Numbered from the stretch's first letter, positions 7,126 through 15,020 are shown. The stretch: DNA of 24,327 nt from JBDLSY01 sp041170585 (GCA_041170585.1 JBEDNN010000020.1:1-24327), one strand, 5' to 3'. A program made the numbers and translations. The notes: generated from the sequence alone by a model not told the origin.

Positions 7126-8353
7126 GGGTTAATCGTTGTGCTACTGCCGCAATTAAAGCACGTGCAGCCAATAGTTTAGGCTGTAACGGCAAACGAGTGA
7201 TTCCACATTTATCATACAAAGTAAGCGCATTGTCATCACTCTTCATAGCTTGGCGGGCATCATTGCCTACCAATAAAGGCACACCTTTTTTAAGCCGTTT
7301 AGCTTGTGCGTTAGTATCAAATTGTTCAGTTTCAGCAGAAAATCCAACACAATAGAGTTTGCCTGATTGAGCACGTTCTGAAGCAGCTATAGCCATCAAA
7401 ATATCAGGGTTTTGTACCATCTCAAGAGTATAAGTTGTTTTATCCGCTATTTTTTTTATTTTTTGTTCAGAAACAGTCGCTACCCGCCAATCAGCCACAG
7501 CCGCCACACTAAAAAAAATGTCTTGATGCACAGCATGTGTTTCAACCATTGTTTGCATGTCATAAGCCGTTTGTGCATGAATGCGTTTAACCCCGTAGGG
7601 TATAGGTAAACTACTGATACCACTGACTAATAAGACTTGCGCACCTGCTTCCCACGCCGCTTGAGCAAGTGCATAACCCATTTTCCCACTGGATATATTA
7701 GTGATACCGCGTACAGGGTCTATGGCTTCAAAAGTAGCTCCTGCCGTTATCAAAACACGCTTACCTTGTAATAATTTAGGTTGAAAGTGTGCAATTACTT
7801 CACGCACAATATCAGCAACTTCTAATAAGCGGCCTATGCCAGTTTCACCGCAGGCTTGTAATCCTTGTGCTGGGCCTAATATAGCAACACCATCTGTTTG
7901 TAATTGAGCAATGTTACGAACAGTTGCAGGGTTATTCCACATTTCTACATTCATGGCGGGGGCAACTAATAAGGGAACGGTTTGGCAATTACGTGCCAAG
8001 CATAAATTAGACAAGACATCGTTACCAAACCCGTGTACTAATTTTGCCATAAAATCAGCCGTAGCAGGCGCAATAATAATAGCATCTGCACAACGACTGG
8101 ATTCAATATGCGGCATAGCATTGGTAATGATGGGGTCATTTTTCTCCCACGCATCAACCATAACCCGCCGCCCACTTAGTGCTTGTAAAGTTAGTGGCGT
8201 AATAAATTGACATGCCGCTGGTGTCATTACCACTTGTACTGTTGCCCCTGTATCTTGTAAACGGCGACATAAATCAGCCGCTTTATAGGCCGCTATACCA
8301 CCTGTAATGCCTAAAATCAAATGCTTTCCAGCCAGTTCTTGTATTGCTGTCAT
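7121..8353 (-). CDS. coaBC: Bifunctional phosphopantothenoylcysteine decarboxylase / phosphopantothenate-cysteine ligase
   Basis: A 410-residue fusion enzyme (also called Dfp) that couples 4'-phosphopantothenate to cysteine using CTP and then decarboxylates the product with FMN, in coenzyme A synthesis. The N-terminal CoaC half shows LGITGGIAAYKAADLCRRL (about 14-32), the catalytic histidine in MPHIESSR (His82), PAMNVEMW (132-139) and ACGETGIGRLLE with the catalytic cysteine Cys168. The CoaB half begins about residue 198 with VLITAGATFEAIDPVRGITN and ISSGKMG; a KIKK motif lies further on. Length is normal. The start at ATG 8353 lacks an obvious Shine-Dalgarno. It is followed downstream by ppsA in convergent orientation and preceded by lspA on the same strand, with a 123-bp repeat-rich gap. 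Confidence 0.96.
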   Translation of the reverse strand: MTAIQELAGKHLILGITGGIAAYKAADLCRRLQDTGATVQVVMTPAACQFITPLTLQALSGRRVMVDAWEKNDPIITNAMPHIESSRCADAIIIAPATADFMAKLVHGFGNDVLSNLCLARNCQTVPLLVAPAMNVEMWNNPATVRNIAQLQTDGVAILGPAQGLQACGETGIGRLLEVADIVREVIAHFQPKLLQGKRVLITAGATFEAIDPVRGITNISSGKMGYALAQAAWEAGAQVLLVSGISSLPIPYGVKRIHAQTAYDMQTMVETHAVHQDIFFSVAAVADWRVATVSEQKIKKIADKTTYTLEMVQNPDILMAIAASERAQSGKLYCVGFSAETEQFDTNAQAKRLKKGVPLLVGNDARQAMKSDDNALTLYDKCGITRLPLQPKLLAARALIAAVAQRLTQ

Positions 8354-8476
8354 AATATTAAACTTTATTAAAAATAATTAAAAAACAATTTAAATTAAAT
8401 TAAAAACAATTTAAAAAAAACAATTTAAAAAACCAGTTTAAAAAATATAGGGTTATATTTGTATTTATGTTCATAT
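8354..8476. repeat. Degenerate AT-rich repeats between lspA and coaBC
   Basis: An array of imperfect units built on AAAACAATTTA (at least four occurrences between about 8384 and 8440) fills most of this spacer. No terminator or promoter could be recognised in it. Confidence 0.5.
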
Positions 8477-8965
8477 TTATATGACTGTTTTTACTTTAAT
8501 GAGTTCATTCCAAATCATTAAAACAGCCCCTATACAAATGGCACTGTCTGCCACATTAAACGCTGGCCAATGAGCAGTTCCAAGGTGAAAATCTAAAAAA
8601 TCTACAACATATTTAAAACGTATGCGGTCTATGACATTGCCTAATGCACCACATATCACTAAACTATAACTCAAGCGTAAGCGTTTATTATTAGCAGCGT
8701 TACCCATTTCCCGTAGCAAATAAGTGCAGACTAATACAGCCAAGCCAATAAAAAAATAATGTTGCCAGCCGCCCGCATTGGCTAAAAAACTAAAAGCAGC
8801 ACCTGGGTTATGTACCCGCACAATATTAAAAAACGGTGTAATGGTCAGGCTATCAAATTCTTTAAAATTTAACACAATCCACTGTTTAGTCGCTTGGTCT
8901 AATATTAATATTCCCAACATCAATACAATGTTACGTTTTGAAATAAGCCTTAAGTTGAAAGTCAT
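8477..8965 (-). CDS. lspA: Lipoprotein signal peptidase (signal peptidase II)
   Basis: A 162-residue inner-membrane aspartyl protease that removes signal peptides from diacylglyceryl-modified prolipoproteins. Four hydrophobic spans are visible (about 11-23, 66-84, 98-110 and 138-154). Conserved family motifs are DQATK near residue 23, NPGAAFSF, GALGNVIDRI, VVDFLDF and FNVADSAI. The catalytic pair is Asp122 (in VVDF) and Asp140 (in NVAD), both present. The length is the same as in E. coli (about 164). In many proteobacteria lspA sits with ileS and fkpB or ispH; here it stands with coaBC, and no ileS is in the window. Confidence 0.96.
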   Translation of the reverse strand: MTFNLRLISKRNIVLMLGILILDQATKQWIVLNFKEFDSLTITPFFNIVRVHNPGAAFSFLANAGGWQHYFFIGLAVLVCTYLLREMGNAANNKRLRLSYSLVICGALGNVIDRIRFKYVVDFLDFHLGTAHWPAFNVADSAICIGAVLMIWNELIKVKTVI

Positions 8966-9002
8966 ATAAAATATAGGTGTCAGTTAATAAGTAAGTGCAA
9001 TG

Positions 9003-9042
9003 AATTAATAAATTAATAAATTAATAAATTAATAAATTAATA
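9003..9042. repeat. 8-bp tandem repeat, five units
   Basis: AATTAATA is repeated five times without a mismatch in the lspA-kbp spacer. Confidence 0.9.
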
Positions 9043-9100
9043 AGTATAAATAAGTATAAAAATGTTAATTATTAAAAATAAGTGTACGCTTTGTATTGTA

Positions 9101-9130
9101 ATAAAATTACAACATATAAAATTACAACAT
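9101..9130. repeat. 15-bp perfect tandem duplication
   Basis: ATAAAATTACAACAT occurs twice head to tail upstream of the Kbp-like gene. Confidence 0.85.
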
Positions 9131-9249
9131 ATACCTACATTATAAATGGCTTAGTTAATCAGTTTAATTAATTTACTATTCTTACGATGACTGACTTAAT
9201 TTAATCTTTCAATATATTTTATTTTTATTTATTATTAGGAGTCATACAC

Positions 9250-9747
9250 ATGGGCATGCTTAGTTTTATCAAAGATGCGGGTCAAAAATTATTTGGTGTG
9301 GGTGAAGCACAAGCTGCAGAAGTTGCAGTAGACTCTAATCCAGAAAACATTCAACGCGTGAGTGATGCTGCATCAACAGCCATTACAAATTATATTCATA
9401 CAATGAACTTAGGTATCACCGACTTAAATATTACCTTTAATCCTTCAACGGCTGAAGTACATATTTCTGGTACAGTGCCTGACCAAGCGACTAAAGAAAA
9501 AGTTTTACTATGTTGTGGCAATGTCCAAGGCGTTGCAAATGTCGTTGATAATTTAACAGTCGCAGCACCTTCAGACGAGTCAAAGTTTTATACGGTTAAA
9601 TCAGGCGATAATTTGTCTAAAGTGTCTAAAGAATTTTATGATACACCCAACAAATATATGGCTATTTTTGAAGCCAATAAACCGATGTTAAGTCACCCTG
9701 ATAAAATTTATCCAGGCCAATTGTTGCGTATTCCAGCCAACGCTTAA
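9250..9747 (+). CDS. kbp: BON-LysM protein (Kbp/YgaU type)
   Basis: A 165-residue protein with the E. coli YgaU/Kbp layout. It has a short N-terminal helix (MLSFIKDAGQKLFG), a BON domain of about residues 37-105 (ITDLNITFNPSTAEVHISG...VANVVDNL) and a C-terminal LysM domain of about 112-163 (FYTVKSGDNLSKVSKEFY...IFEANKPMLSHPDKIYPGQLLRIP). E. coli Kbp is a cytoplasmic potassium-sensing protein; the same role here is an inference from similarity. There is no signal peptide, which agrees with a cytoplasmic location despite the LysM domain. An AGGAG (9237-9241) lies 8 nt before ATG 9250, which fixes the start. It converges on rsmD with only 18 bp between stop codons. Confidence 0.9.
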   Translation: MGMLSFIKDAGQKLFGVGEAQAAEVAVDSNPENIQRVSDAASTAITNYIHTMNLGITDLNITFNPSTAEVHISGTVPDQATKEKVLLCCGNVQGVANVVDNLTVAAPSDESKFYTVKSGDNLSKVSKEFYDTPNKYMAIFEANKPMLSHPDKIYPGQLLRIPANA

Positions 9748-9765
9748 TAGCCAGTACTTAGTCAT

Positions 9766-10356
9766 TCAAATATTGGGTGTGTTGGGTGTAAATTGTAATA
9801 GGTGTGCATGAACTAAACCCATTTTTGTATGTCGTAATACAGTGTAATTTGCCCAAGACAAGGCTACTTCACTCTCAATGTAGACTAATGCGTGATGAGC
9901 CAATACCCGTGGCAGTAATTCTTGAACTTTGTTTAATAATTCATTGTAAAAAGGTGGGTCTAGTAATAACACATCAATGCTTGAAGGTGGTAGGTGTGCT
10001 AGCATCGCTAGTGCATCGCCAACATTAACAGTGCAGTGGGTAGCTTCTAGCATTGTTACTATGTGTTGTAAGTTGTGTGCGGCGGGTTTATAAGACTCAC
10101 ACAATATGACTTGCTTAGCCCCGCGTGAAGCTGCTTCTAATCCCAATGCCCCAGTGCCTGCAAACGCATCAACTACACGCACGTGCTGCCAATCATTAAT
10201 AAAATGATCTAACCAATTAAATAAGGTTTGTCGTACACGGTTTGGTGTCGGTCGCAATTGACAATAATCAGGTGTTTTTATCACGGGTAACAAACGGCGA
10301 CGGTATTGTCCCGCAATAATACGAATTTGATGTTTAAGTTGAATTAATTTAGGCAT
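9766..10356 (-). CDS. rsmD: 16S rRNA (guanine966-N2)-methyltransferase
   Basis: A methyltransferase of about 196 residues that modifies G966 of 16S rRNA during 30S assembly. The N-terminus IRIIAGQYRRRLLPV and LRPTPNRVRQTLFNWL are the family's RNA-binding region. SAM motif I is VVDAFAGTGALGLEAASRGA, and the catalytic motif IV is LLLDPPFY. A TTG at 10359 is in frame, but the ATG three bases later (10356) is preferred and is used here. The two starts of rsmD and ftsY are only 21 bp apart, and neither has a visible Shine-Dalgarno. The C-terminus contains a small TPNTPN repeat. The rsmD-ftsY divergent pairing is common in Gammaproteobacteria. Confidence 0.95.
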   Translation of the reverse strand: MPKLIQLKHQIRIIAGQYRRRLLPVIKTPDYCQLRPTPNRVRQTLFNWLDHFINDWQHVRVVDAFAGTGALGLEAASRGAKQVILCESYKPAAHNLQHIVTMLEATHCTVNVGDALAMLAHLPPSSIDVLLLDPPFYNELLNKVQELLPRVLAHHALVYIESEVALSWANYTVLRHTKMGLVHAHLLQFTPNTPNI

Positions 10357-10377
10357 CAATTATTGTAAAATAAATAT

Positions 10378-11421
10378 ATGCTTAATATTCTAAAATTCTC
10401 CAAAAAAACTAAATCAATTAAATCAACTGTAACTGAACCATTAATATCAGATACAACATCAGATATACCGATTCAATCTACGGTCAATACTATTGAAGCC
10501 GATGAATCGGGGGCTAAAAGCTCTTGGTTATCACGTTTAAAACAAGGCTTGTCACGTACTAGTAGTCAGTTAGCCGTTGTGTTAGGTGTGGGTGCTGTAG
10601 TAGATGACCACTTATACGAAGAGCTAGAAACGGCTTTATTACAAGCCGATTGTGGAATGCCAGCTACCACGGCTTTATTAAAAGCCTTACGCTTAGAAGT
10701 CAACCGCACTAAAGCAGATACAGCTGATAAAGTCCGAGAATGTCTTGCAGTTGTTTTAGCAACTTATTTACAACCGCTACAAACAGTTTGGAATTGGCGT
10801 GATTTTAAGCCATCTGTATTATTAATTGTCGGTGTAAACGGGGCGGGTAAAACAACGAGTATTGGTAAATTGGCTTATTGGTTTACCAAAGAAAAAGCGA
10901 CAGTTTTACTGGCAGCTGGCGACACCTTTCGGGCAGCAGCACGTGAACAATTAGCGGTTTGGGGTGAACGCAATGGCGTATCTATGCTGCAACAAAAAGG
11001 CAATGACCCATCTGCAATTATATTTGATGCAGTTGCCGCCGCCAAAGCACGCAACATTGATGTGTTGCTTGCCGATACTGCGGGACGTTTACCGACTCAA
11101 GCCCATTTAATGGAAGAGTTAAAGAAAATTCGTCGTATTACTACTAAAGCAATGATGGATACTCCGTATGGTATATGGTTAATATTAGACGGTAATACAG
11201 GACAAAATGCCGTTGCACAAGCTAAAGCATTTCACGAGGCCGTAGGATTAACAGGCTTAATTGTTACCAAGCTAGACGGTACAGCCAAGGGCGGTATGTT
11301 GGCGGCACTTGCGAGTAATTGTCCTGTTCCTGTTCGTTTTATTGGAATCGGTGAAAATTTACAAGATTTGCAGCCTTTTAATGCGACTCAATTTGCACGT
11401 AGCTTGGTTGGTGTTGCTTAG
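10378..11421 (+). CDS. ftsY: Signal recognition particle receptor FtsY
   Basis: A 347-residue SRP-family GTPase that docks ribosome-nascent chain complexes to the inner membrane for co-translational insertion. A short variable N-terminal linker (1-48) is less acidic and shorter than in E. coli. The N domain follows (about 49-140). The G domain shows GVNGAGKTTS (P-loop 152-161), DTFRAAAREQ (182-191), DTAGR (233-237), TKLDG (297-301) and GIGENLQDLQPF near the end. ATG 10378 is the only upstream start before the N domain and gives MLNILKFSKK, a typical FtsY opening. There is no Shine-Dalgarno, and a TAAAAT hexamer sits just upstream, so the mRNA may have a very short leader. The ftsE and ftsX genes, often downstream, are absent. 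Confidence 0.95.
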   Translation: MLNILKFSKKTKSIKSTVTEPLISDTTSDIPIQSTVNTIEADESGAKSSWLSRLKQGLSRTSSQLAVVLGVGAVVDDHLYEELETALLQADCGMPATTALLKALRLEVNRTKADTADKVRECLAVVLATYLQPLQTVWNWRDFKPSVLLIVGVNGAGKTTSIGKLAYWFTKEKATVLLAAGDTFRAAAREQLAVWGERNGVSMLQQKGNDPSAIIFDAVAAAKARNIDVLLADTAGRLPTQAHLMEELKKIRRITTKAMMDTPYGIWLILDGNTGQNAVAQAKAFHEAVGLTGLIVTKLDGTAKGGMLAALASNCPVPVRFIGIGENLQDLQPFNATQFARSLVGVA

Positions 11422-11519
11422 GCTAACATCGCTTATTACTAAATAGTACTCAAAATATTATTATCTAGTCAGTGTGTAGTACAATAGTAAATTCTTGCTT
11501 TACAACATATACTACATAC

Positions 11520-11545
11520 AAAAATTATATATAAAAATTATATAT
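11520..11545. repeat. 13-bp perfect tandem duplication
   Basis: AAAAATTATATAT occurs twice head to tail, about 20 bp upstream of the candidate rpsF promoter. Confidence 0.8.
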
Positions 11546-11564
11546 AAAATATGTATTAATTGTG

Positions 11565-11595
11565 TTGAAAGCTGGTGTAGTAATTTTGCTATGCT
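11565..11595 (+). promoter_or_regulatory. Candidate promoter of the rpsF operon
   Basis: TTGAAA (11565-11570) and TATGCT (11590-11595) are separated by 19 bp. The -10 is preceded by TG one base upstream (TGCTATGCT), an extended -10 that tolerates poor -35 spacing. The rpsF ATG is 29 bp after the -10, leaving room for a short leader with AAGGAG. Confidence 0.5.
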
Positions 11596-11624
11596 ATTCT
11601 CAAGTCACTATTTAAGGAGTCTGA

Positions 11625-11993
11625 ATGCGTCACTACGAACTCGTACTGATCATCCACCCCGACCAAAGCGAGCAAGTACCCGCAATGGTTGAGCGGTATA
11701 AATCAATGGTTGAACAAAGCGGTGGAAAAATTCACCGTTATGAAGATTGGGGTCGCCGTGCATTGGCTTACCCTATTAATAAATTGACTAAAGCACATTA
11801 TCTATGTTTAAACATAGAAATTGCCCAAACAACATTAGGTGAAATTGAGCATGCTTTACGCTTCAATGATGCTGTACTGCGTCACATGATGGTTGCAATG
11901 AAAAAAGCCCACACAGAACCGTCTGTCATTATCATCGCTAATGAGCGCGGTGATCGCGAAGATTTTCGCAGAGTACAAGCTGAATCAGCGTAA
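11625..11993 (+). CDS. rpsF: 30S ribosomal protein S6
   Basis: A 122-residue S6 with the family's opening MRHYELVLIIHPDQSEQVPAM and the conserved WGRRALAYPINKLTKAHYLCLNIE segment, which belongs to its ferredoxin-like fold that binds S18 on the 30S platform. The C-terminal tail is short and lacks the run of glutamates added by RimK in E. coli. A strong AAGGAG (11614-11619) 5 nt before ATG 11625 fixes the start. It is the first gene of the rpsF-priB-rpsR-rplI operon. In other bacteria an S6:S18 complex can regulate its own mRNA, but I did not identify that structure in the roughly 30-nt leader. Confidence 0.97.
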   Translation: MRHYELVLIIHPDQSEQVPAMVERYKSMVEQSGGKIHRYEDWGRRALAYPINKLTKAHYLCLNIEIAQTTLGEIEHALRFNDAVLRHMMVAMKKAHTEPSVIIIANERGDREDFRRVQAESA

Positions 11994-12020
11994 CTAAGTC
12001 AATGGTATTAAATAATTCAT

Positions 12021-12380
12021 TTGAGTAGGTCTTGTACAGTGCTTGATATTACAGACAAAACCAATGTAGGCATCAATTATGCTACATTGTCTGCTGTACT
12101 GCTGCAAAAGTCAGTGCTTCGCTATACCCCTGCTGGGGTAGCAGTGATAACCTTAAACTTGGAACATACTAGTCAAGTACAGCAAGCAAACTCGCTTAGA
12201 ACCATTCAGTTTAGTATAGAAGCGACTGCATTAGACACTATTGCATTGACTGCAGATATGCTAAATATAGGTGATGTTTACACTTTTGAAGGCTTTTGGG
12301 CACCCGCTCATTACCGTACTCAAAGGCTAACATTTCATATTTTGGTACTGGCAGATTCATTTAATACCATTGATAAATAA
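12021..12380 (+). CDS. priB: Primosomal replication protein N (PriB)
   Basis: A single OB-fold protein that binds single-stranded DNA and helps PriA restart replication. Identification rests on position between rpsF and rpsR, length, and the pattern YATLSAVLLQKSVLRYTPAGVAVITLNLEHTSQ, which parallels the E. coli LSGTV...SPSGIPHCQFVLEH segment, and on GDVYTFEGFWAP near the end. No ATG start is available. The 119-residue form starts at TTG 12021 with no Shine-Dalgarno. An alternative GTG at 12039 (113 residues) has GAGTAGG about 9 nt upstream and agrees better with the short N-terminus of E. coli PriB. The true start is therefore uncertain. It shows more divergence from E. coli than the ribosomal genes around it. 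Confidence 0.85.
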   Translation: MSRSCTVLDITDKTNVGINYATLSAVLLQKSVLRYTPAGVAVITLNLEHTSQVQQANSLRTIQFSIEATALDTIALTADMLNIGDVYTFEGFWAPAHYRTQRLTFHILVLADSFNTIDK

Positions 12381-12447
12381 TAGGTATATCAAAAATAGAT
12401 GTACTAAAACACTAACATATTCATGTATTAAAAGGTAATTAATAATC

Positions 12448-12723
12448 ATGGCTTTTCCAAAACGTAAATTTGATCCAAAAAACAAACGTCCTAAACAAGA
12501 TACATTGTTTAAACGCCGTCGCTTTTGCCGCTTCACAGTAGCAGGTGTAGAACAAATCGACTATAAAGACATTGACACTCTTCGTGAGTTTATTACGGAG
12601 CAAGGTAAAATTATTCCTGCACGTTTAACAGGAACTAAAGCCAAATATCAACGTCAAGTGACCGAATGCATCAAGCGTGCACGTCAGTTAGCTTTGTTAC
12701 CTTACACCGATTCTCACCAATAA
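12448..12723 (+). CDS. rpsR: 30S ribosomal protein S18
   Basis: A 91-residue basic protein. Its core, RRRFCRFTVAGVEQIDYKDIDTLREFITEQGKIIPARLTG and TKAKYQRQVTECIKRARQLALLPY, is unmistakable S18, the S6 partner on the 30S platform. The N-terminal extension MAFPKRKFDPKNKRPKQDTL is longer than the minimal E. coli form (75 residues) and rich in lysine. The AAGG upstream (about 12431) is rather far from ATG 12448, so translation may be weakly initiated or coupled. It is followed by rplI after 13 bp. Confidence 0.97.
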   Translation: MAFPKRKFDPKNKRPKQDTLFKRRRFCRFTVAGVEQIDYKDIDTLREFITEQGKIIPARLTGTKAKYQRQVTECIKRARQLALLPYTDSHQ

Positions 12724-12736
12724 TTAGGAGCACACC

Positions 12737-13189
12737 ATGCAAATCATTCTGCTCGAAAAAGTTGTGAACCTTGGCATTTTAGGCGAAGTAGTTCGCGTTA
12801 AAGACGGTTATGCACGTAACTTTTTAATTCCGCAAGGTAAAGCAAAGCGTGCGACTAAATCATCTTTAGCTGATTTTGAAGTACGGCGTGCCGAATTAGA
12901 AGCAGCACAAAGCGACAAGCTAGCCGCAGCAATGGCGGTTGCTGAACGTCTAAACGGTTTAACTGTACAAATTGCATCTAAAAGCGGTGTTGATGGGCGG
13001 TTATTCGGTTCAATTACTAACCATGATATTTCTGAAGCCTTGATTAAACAAGGGTTTACGGTTCATAAATCACAAGTGCGTATGCCAAACGGCCCACTCA
13101 AGTTATTAGGCGATCATTCAGTAAAAGTCGTTTTACACACCGATGTAGTAGTAGAAAATACGGTTACAGTAGTTAGTGAAGTAGCTTAA
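12737..13189 (+). CDS. rplI: 50S ribosomal protein L9
   Basis: A 150-residue protein with the L9 N-domain signature MQIILLEKVVNLGILGEVVRVKDGYARNFLIPQGKA, a helical linker rich in Ala/Glu (about 48-75) and a C-domain with DGRLFGSITNHDISEALIKQG. L9 lies near the L1 stalk on the 50S and projects towards the next ribosome. A clear AGGAG (12727-12731) precedes ATG 12737. It is the last gene of the operon; dnaB, often the next gene in Gammaproteobacteria, is not here. Transcription probably ends at the hairpin at 13403-13436. Confidence 0.97.
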   Translation: MQIILLEKVVNLGILGEVVRVKDGYARNFLIPQGKAKRATKSSLADFEVRRAELEAAQSDKLAAAMAVAERLNGLTVQIASKSGVDGRLFGSITNHDISEALIKQGFTVHKSQVRMPNGPLKLLGDHSVKVVLHTDVVVENTVTVVSEVA

Positions 13190-13208
13190 ACTTTGAATTA
13201 ATAAATAT

Positions 13209-13360
13209 ACTAAATATACATTTAGTTAAATATATGGCATTGCTACTTTAATATGGTTAAAGTATATATTTCTAAAATTTTCTTAGCAAAATAAAGCTTG
13301 CGTAAGATAAAAAACACAATAACTATTTTTAAGTAGCAATACCAAATATATATTTAGTTT
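13209..13360. repeat. Nested inverted-repeat region downstream of rplI
   Basis: Outer arms, ATTGCTACTT with flanking TATATGG (13231-13248) and its near-complement AAGTAGCAATACCAAATATA (13331-13350), enclose two smaller hairpins. One is TACTTTAA-TATGG-TTAAAGTA (13244-13264). The other is TCTTAGCAA...TTGCGTAAGA (13281-13307). AAATATA/TTTAGT tracts occur just outside both arms. The structure could be an AT-rich miniature element or a structured 3' UTR. No target duplication was recognised. Confidence 0.55.
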
Positions 13361-13402
13361 AAACGTTTTAATATTTTAAATAGTTAATTTTTTAATGAAA
13401 AT

Positions 13403-13437
13403 AAAAGCGGTTTACTGTTAATCAGTAGCCGCTTTTT
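13403..13437. terminator. Bidirectional rho-independent terminator (rplI / gpsA)
   Basis: AAAAGCGG (13403-13410) pairs with CCGCTTTT (13429-13436). TACTG and CAGTA extend the stem inside, and a T run follows on the plus strand; the A run gives the T run on the minus strand. It lies between the convergent ends of the rplI operon and gpsA. Confidence 0.88.
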
Positions 13438-13453
13438 TATTATTTAAATAATA

Positions 13454-14455
13454 TTACTCTGATTTTGCTTCACGTGCTAACAATATAGATAAAGCAGATT
13501 GCGGTGATAACTCTTCTGTTACCAACCGTGCAACAATATCTGTGATGGGCATATCAACACCTAATTGCATTGCTCTTTTTGCTACAGCAGCAACACAACG
13601 TGCACCTTCAGCCACATGACCTAACTGAGCTTCAATCATAGTGGGCGAATACCCTTGAGCTAACAAGGTACCATAGCTGCGATTACGCGATAAATTGCCT
13701 GTGCATGTTAAAACCAAATCACCTACACCTGTTAAACCCATTAAGGTGTCCATTTTTCCGCCAAGCGCCAGTGTTAAACGAGTCGTTTCTGCCAAGCCAC
13801 GCGTAATTAATGCTGCTCTGGCATTTAAACCTAAATTCAAACCGTCACTGATACCACAAGCTAAAGCAATAATATTCTTAACTGCACCTGCAATTTCCAC
13901 ACCTATTACATCAGTGCTGGTGTAAACACGCATTGTGCCATGATGTAGTGCAGTTTGTATATTTAGACGTAACCATTCATGGTCTGTTGCTATCGTCAAT
14001 GCCGTTGGTAACCCTTGAGCTACTTCTTGTGCGAACGAAGGTCCACTTAATACGCCTATTGGTAAAGTAATGTGCAAATATGATGCTAGTTCATGGGGTA
14101 AGCGTCCCGTGTTGGCTTCTAAACCTTTACAAAGCCCTATTGCTGCTTGAGCATTGTGATGTTGTGCTTGTCGCAGCGCATCAGCTAAACCAGCAACAGG
14201 TACAGCGATTAAAACAATAGCATTGCTTAGGCAACCCATATCATGAGTAACCTGTAAAGTACTTGATAAGGGATAACCAGGTAAGTACTCTTTATTTTCA
14301 CGTAGACGGTTAAGCACTTGTGCGTTGTGTTCACTGCGACACAGTAAAGCAACTGAATGGTTGTAGCGTGCTAAATGAATAGCGACCGCTGTTCCCCAAG
14401 CCCCTGCACCCATTACAACATAACGAGTAAAGTTTTGCGGTATAGCAGCGGTCAT
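13454..14455 (-). CDS. gpsA: Glycerol-3-phosphate dehydrogenase [NAD(P)+]
   Basis: A 333-residue cytoplasmic enzyme that reduces dihydroxyacetone phosphate to sn-glycerol 3-phosphate for phospholipid synthesis. The Rossmann motif is VVMGAGAWGTAVAIHLA (about 12-28). The substrate-domain motifs are GLCKGLE, GVLSGPSFAQEVAQGLPTA and GAVKNIIALACGISDGLNLGLNARAALITRGLAE, whose lysine in GAVKN is catalytic in the family. GLTGVGDLVLTCTG follows. The start ATG 14455 is 8 bp after the secB stop, with no Shine-Dalgarno, so coupling to secB translation is likely. It is the last gene of the rhodanese-grxC-secB-gpsA operon, an order shared with E. coli (yibN-grxC-secB-gpsA). Confidence 0.97.
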   Translation of the reverse strand: MTAAIPQNFTRYVVMGAGAWGTAVAIHLARYNHSVALLCRSEHNAQVLNRLRENKEYLPGYPLSSTLQVTHDMGCLSNAIVLIAVPVAGLADALRQAQHHNAQAAIGLCKGLEANTGRLPHELASYLHITLPIGVLSGPSFAQEVAQGLPTALTIATDHEWLRLNIQTALHHGTMRVYTSTDVIGVEIAGAVKNIIALACGISDGLNLGLNARAALITRGLAETTRLTLALGGKMDTLMGLTGVGDLVLTCTGNLSRNRSYGTLLAQGYSPTMIEAQLGHVAEGARCVAAVAKRAMQLGVDMPITDIVARLVTEELSPQSALSILLAREAKSE

Positions 14456-14463
14456 TTATTTAT

Positions 14464-14955
14464 TTATTGTTGTGTTACTTGTTTTGATTCTTCTACTGCT
14501 TGATTAATATCGTCTATACGCGACTGGTAAAAACTTTGAAAATCAACTTCATTTAAAAATACTGGGGGTAAGCCTGCACGGGTGATTAAATCGGCTACAT
14601 TAGGCCGTAAATAACTATAAACCATACCTGCACAGATAATTTCTAATAAAGGGTTTAAATCTTCAGCAGGTACATTTTCTAAAGCAAAAATACCTGCTTG
14701 TTTTGCCTCTACTAAAAATAAAACTTTATCGGCTACTTTTGTTGTCAAAGTGAGTTGTACGGCAACTTCATAAAATCCACCTTCCAAGTCTTGTTGTTCA
14801 ACATTAAGGCTCATTTCGCTATCGGGGTGTCCTTGGTCTAAAAATATTTGTGGTGCATTCGGCATTTCTAGAGAAGCATCTTTTAAATAGCAACGCGTTA
14901 AATTAAACGAAGGGGCAGCGTTTTGATTGCTGATGTCAGATTGTTCAGTTGTCAT
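14464..14955 (-). CDS. secB: Protein-export chaperone SecB
   Basis: A 163-residue homotetrameric cytosolic chaperone that keeps preproteins unfolded and hands them to SecA. The family signature runs FNLTRCYLKDASLEMPNAP (about 17-35), LTLTTKVADKVLFLVEAKQAGIFALENV and the SecA-binding LLEIICAGMVYSYLRPNVADLITRAGLPPVFLNEVDF. The C-terminal tail is short and polar. SecB occurs mainly in Proteobacteria, which supports the taxonomic reading. It stands between grxC and gpsA in the usual order, but a 135-bp gap with a tandem repeat separates it from grxC. Confidence 0.97.
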   Translation of the reverse strand: MTTEQSDISNQNAAPSFNLTRCYLKDASLEMPNAPQIFLDQGHPDSEMSLNVEQQDLEGGFYEVAVQLTLTTKVADKVLFLVEAKQAGIFALENVPAEDLNPLLEIICAGMVYSYLRPNVADLITRAGLPPVFLNEVDFQSFYQSRIDDINQAVEESKQVTQQ

Positions 14956-15020
14956 AAGTTAAATTAAATTAAGTAAGTAAAAATAAATAAAAGCTGGCAG
15001 TATATTTTATAAAAAATAAA

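Larger units (their letters stand above)
8966..9249. other. Divergent spacer packed with tandem repeats
   Basis: This spacer lies between divergent lspA and the Kbp-like gene. It holds five 8-bp AATTAATA units (9003-9042), two 10-bp TAAGTATAAA units (9041-9060) and two perfect 15-bp ATAAAATTACAACAT units (9101-9130). It also contains a TTGTAAT/ATTACAA inverted repeat at about 9095-9111. A weak promoter-like TTGTAT...TATAAA pair with an 18-bp spacer occurs near 9091-9120. No coding potential is visible. Confidence 0.6.

Noticed and set aside
9003..9060. Possible CRISPR array
   Set aside because: The units are 8-10 bp, directly adjacent and without unique spacers; these are simple tandem repeats.
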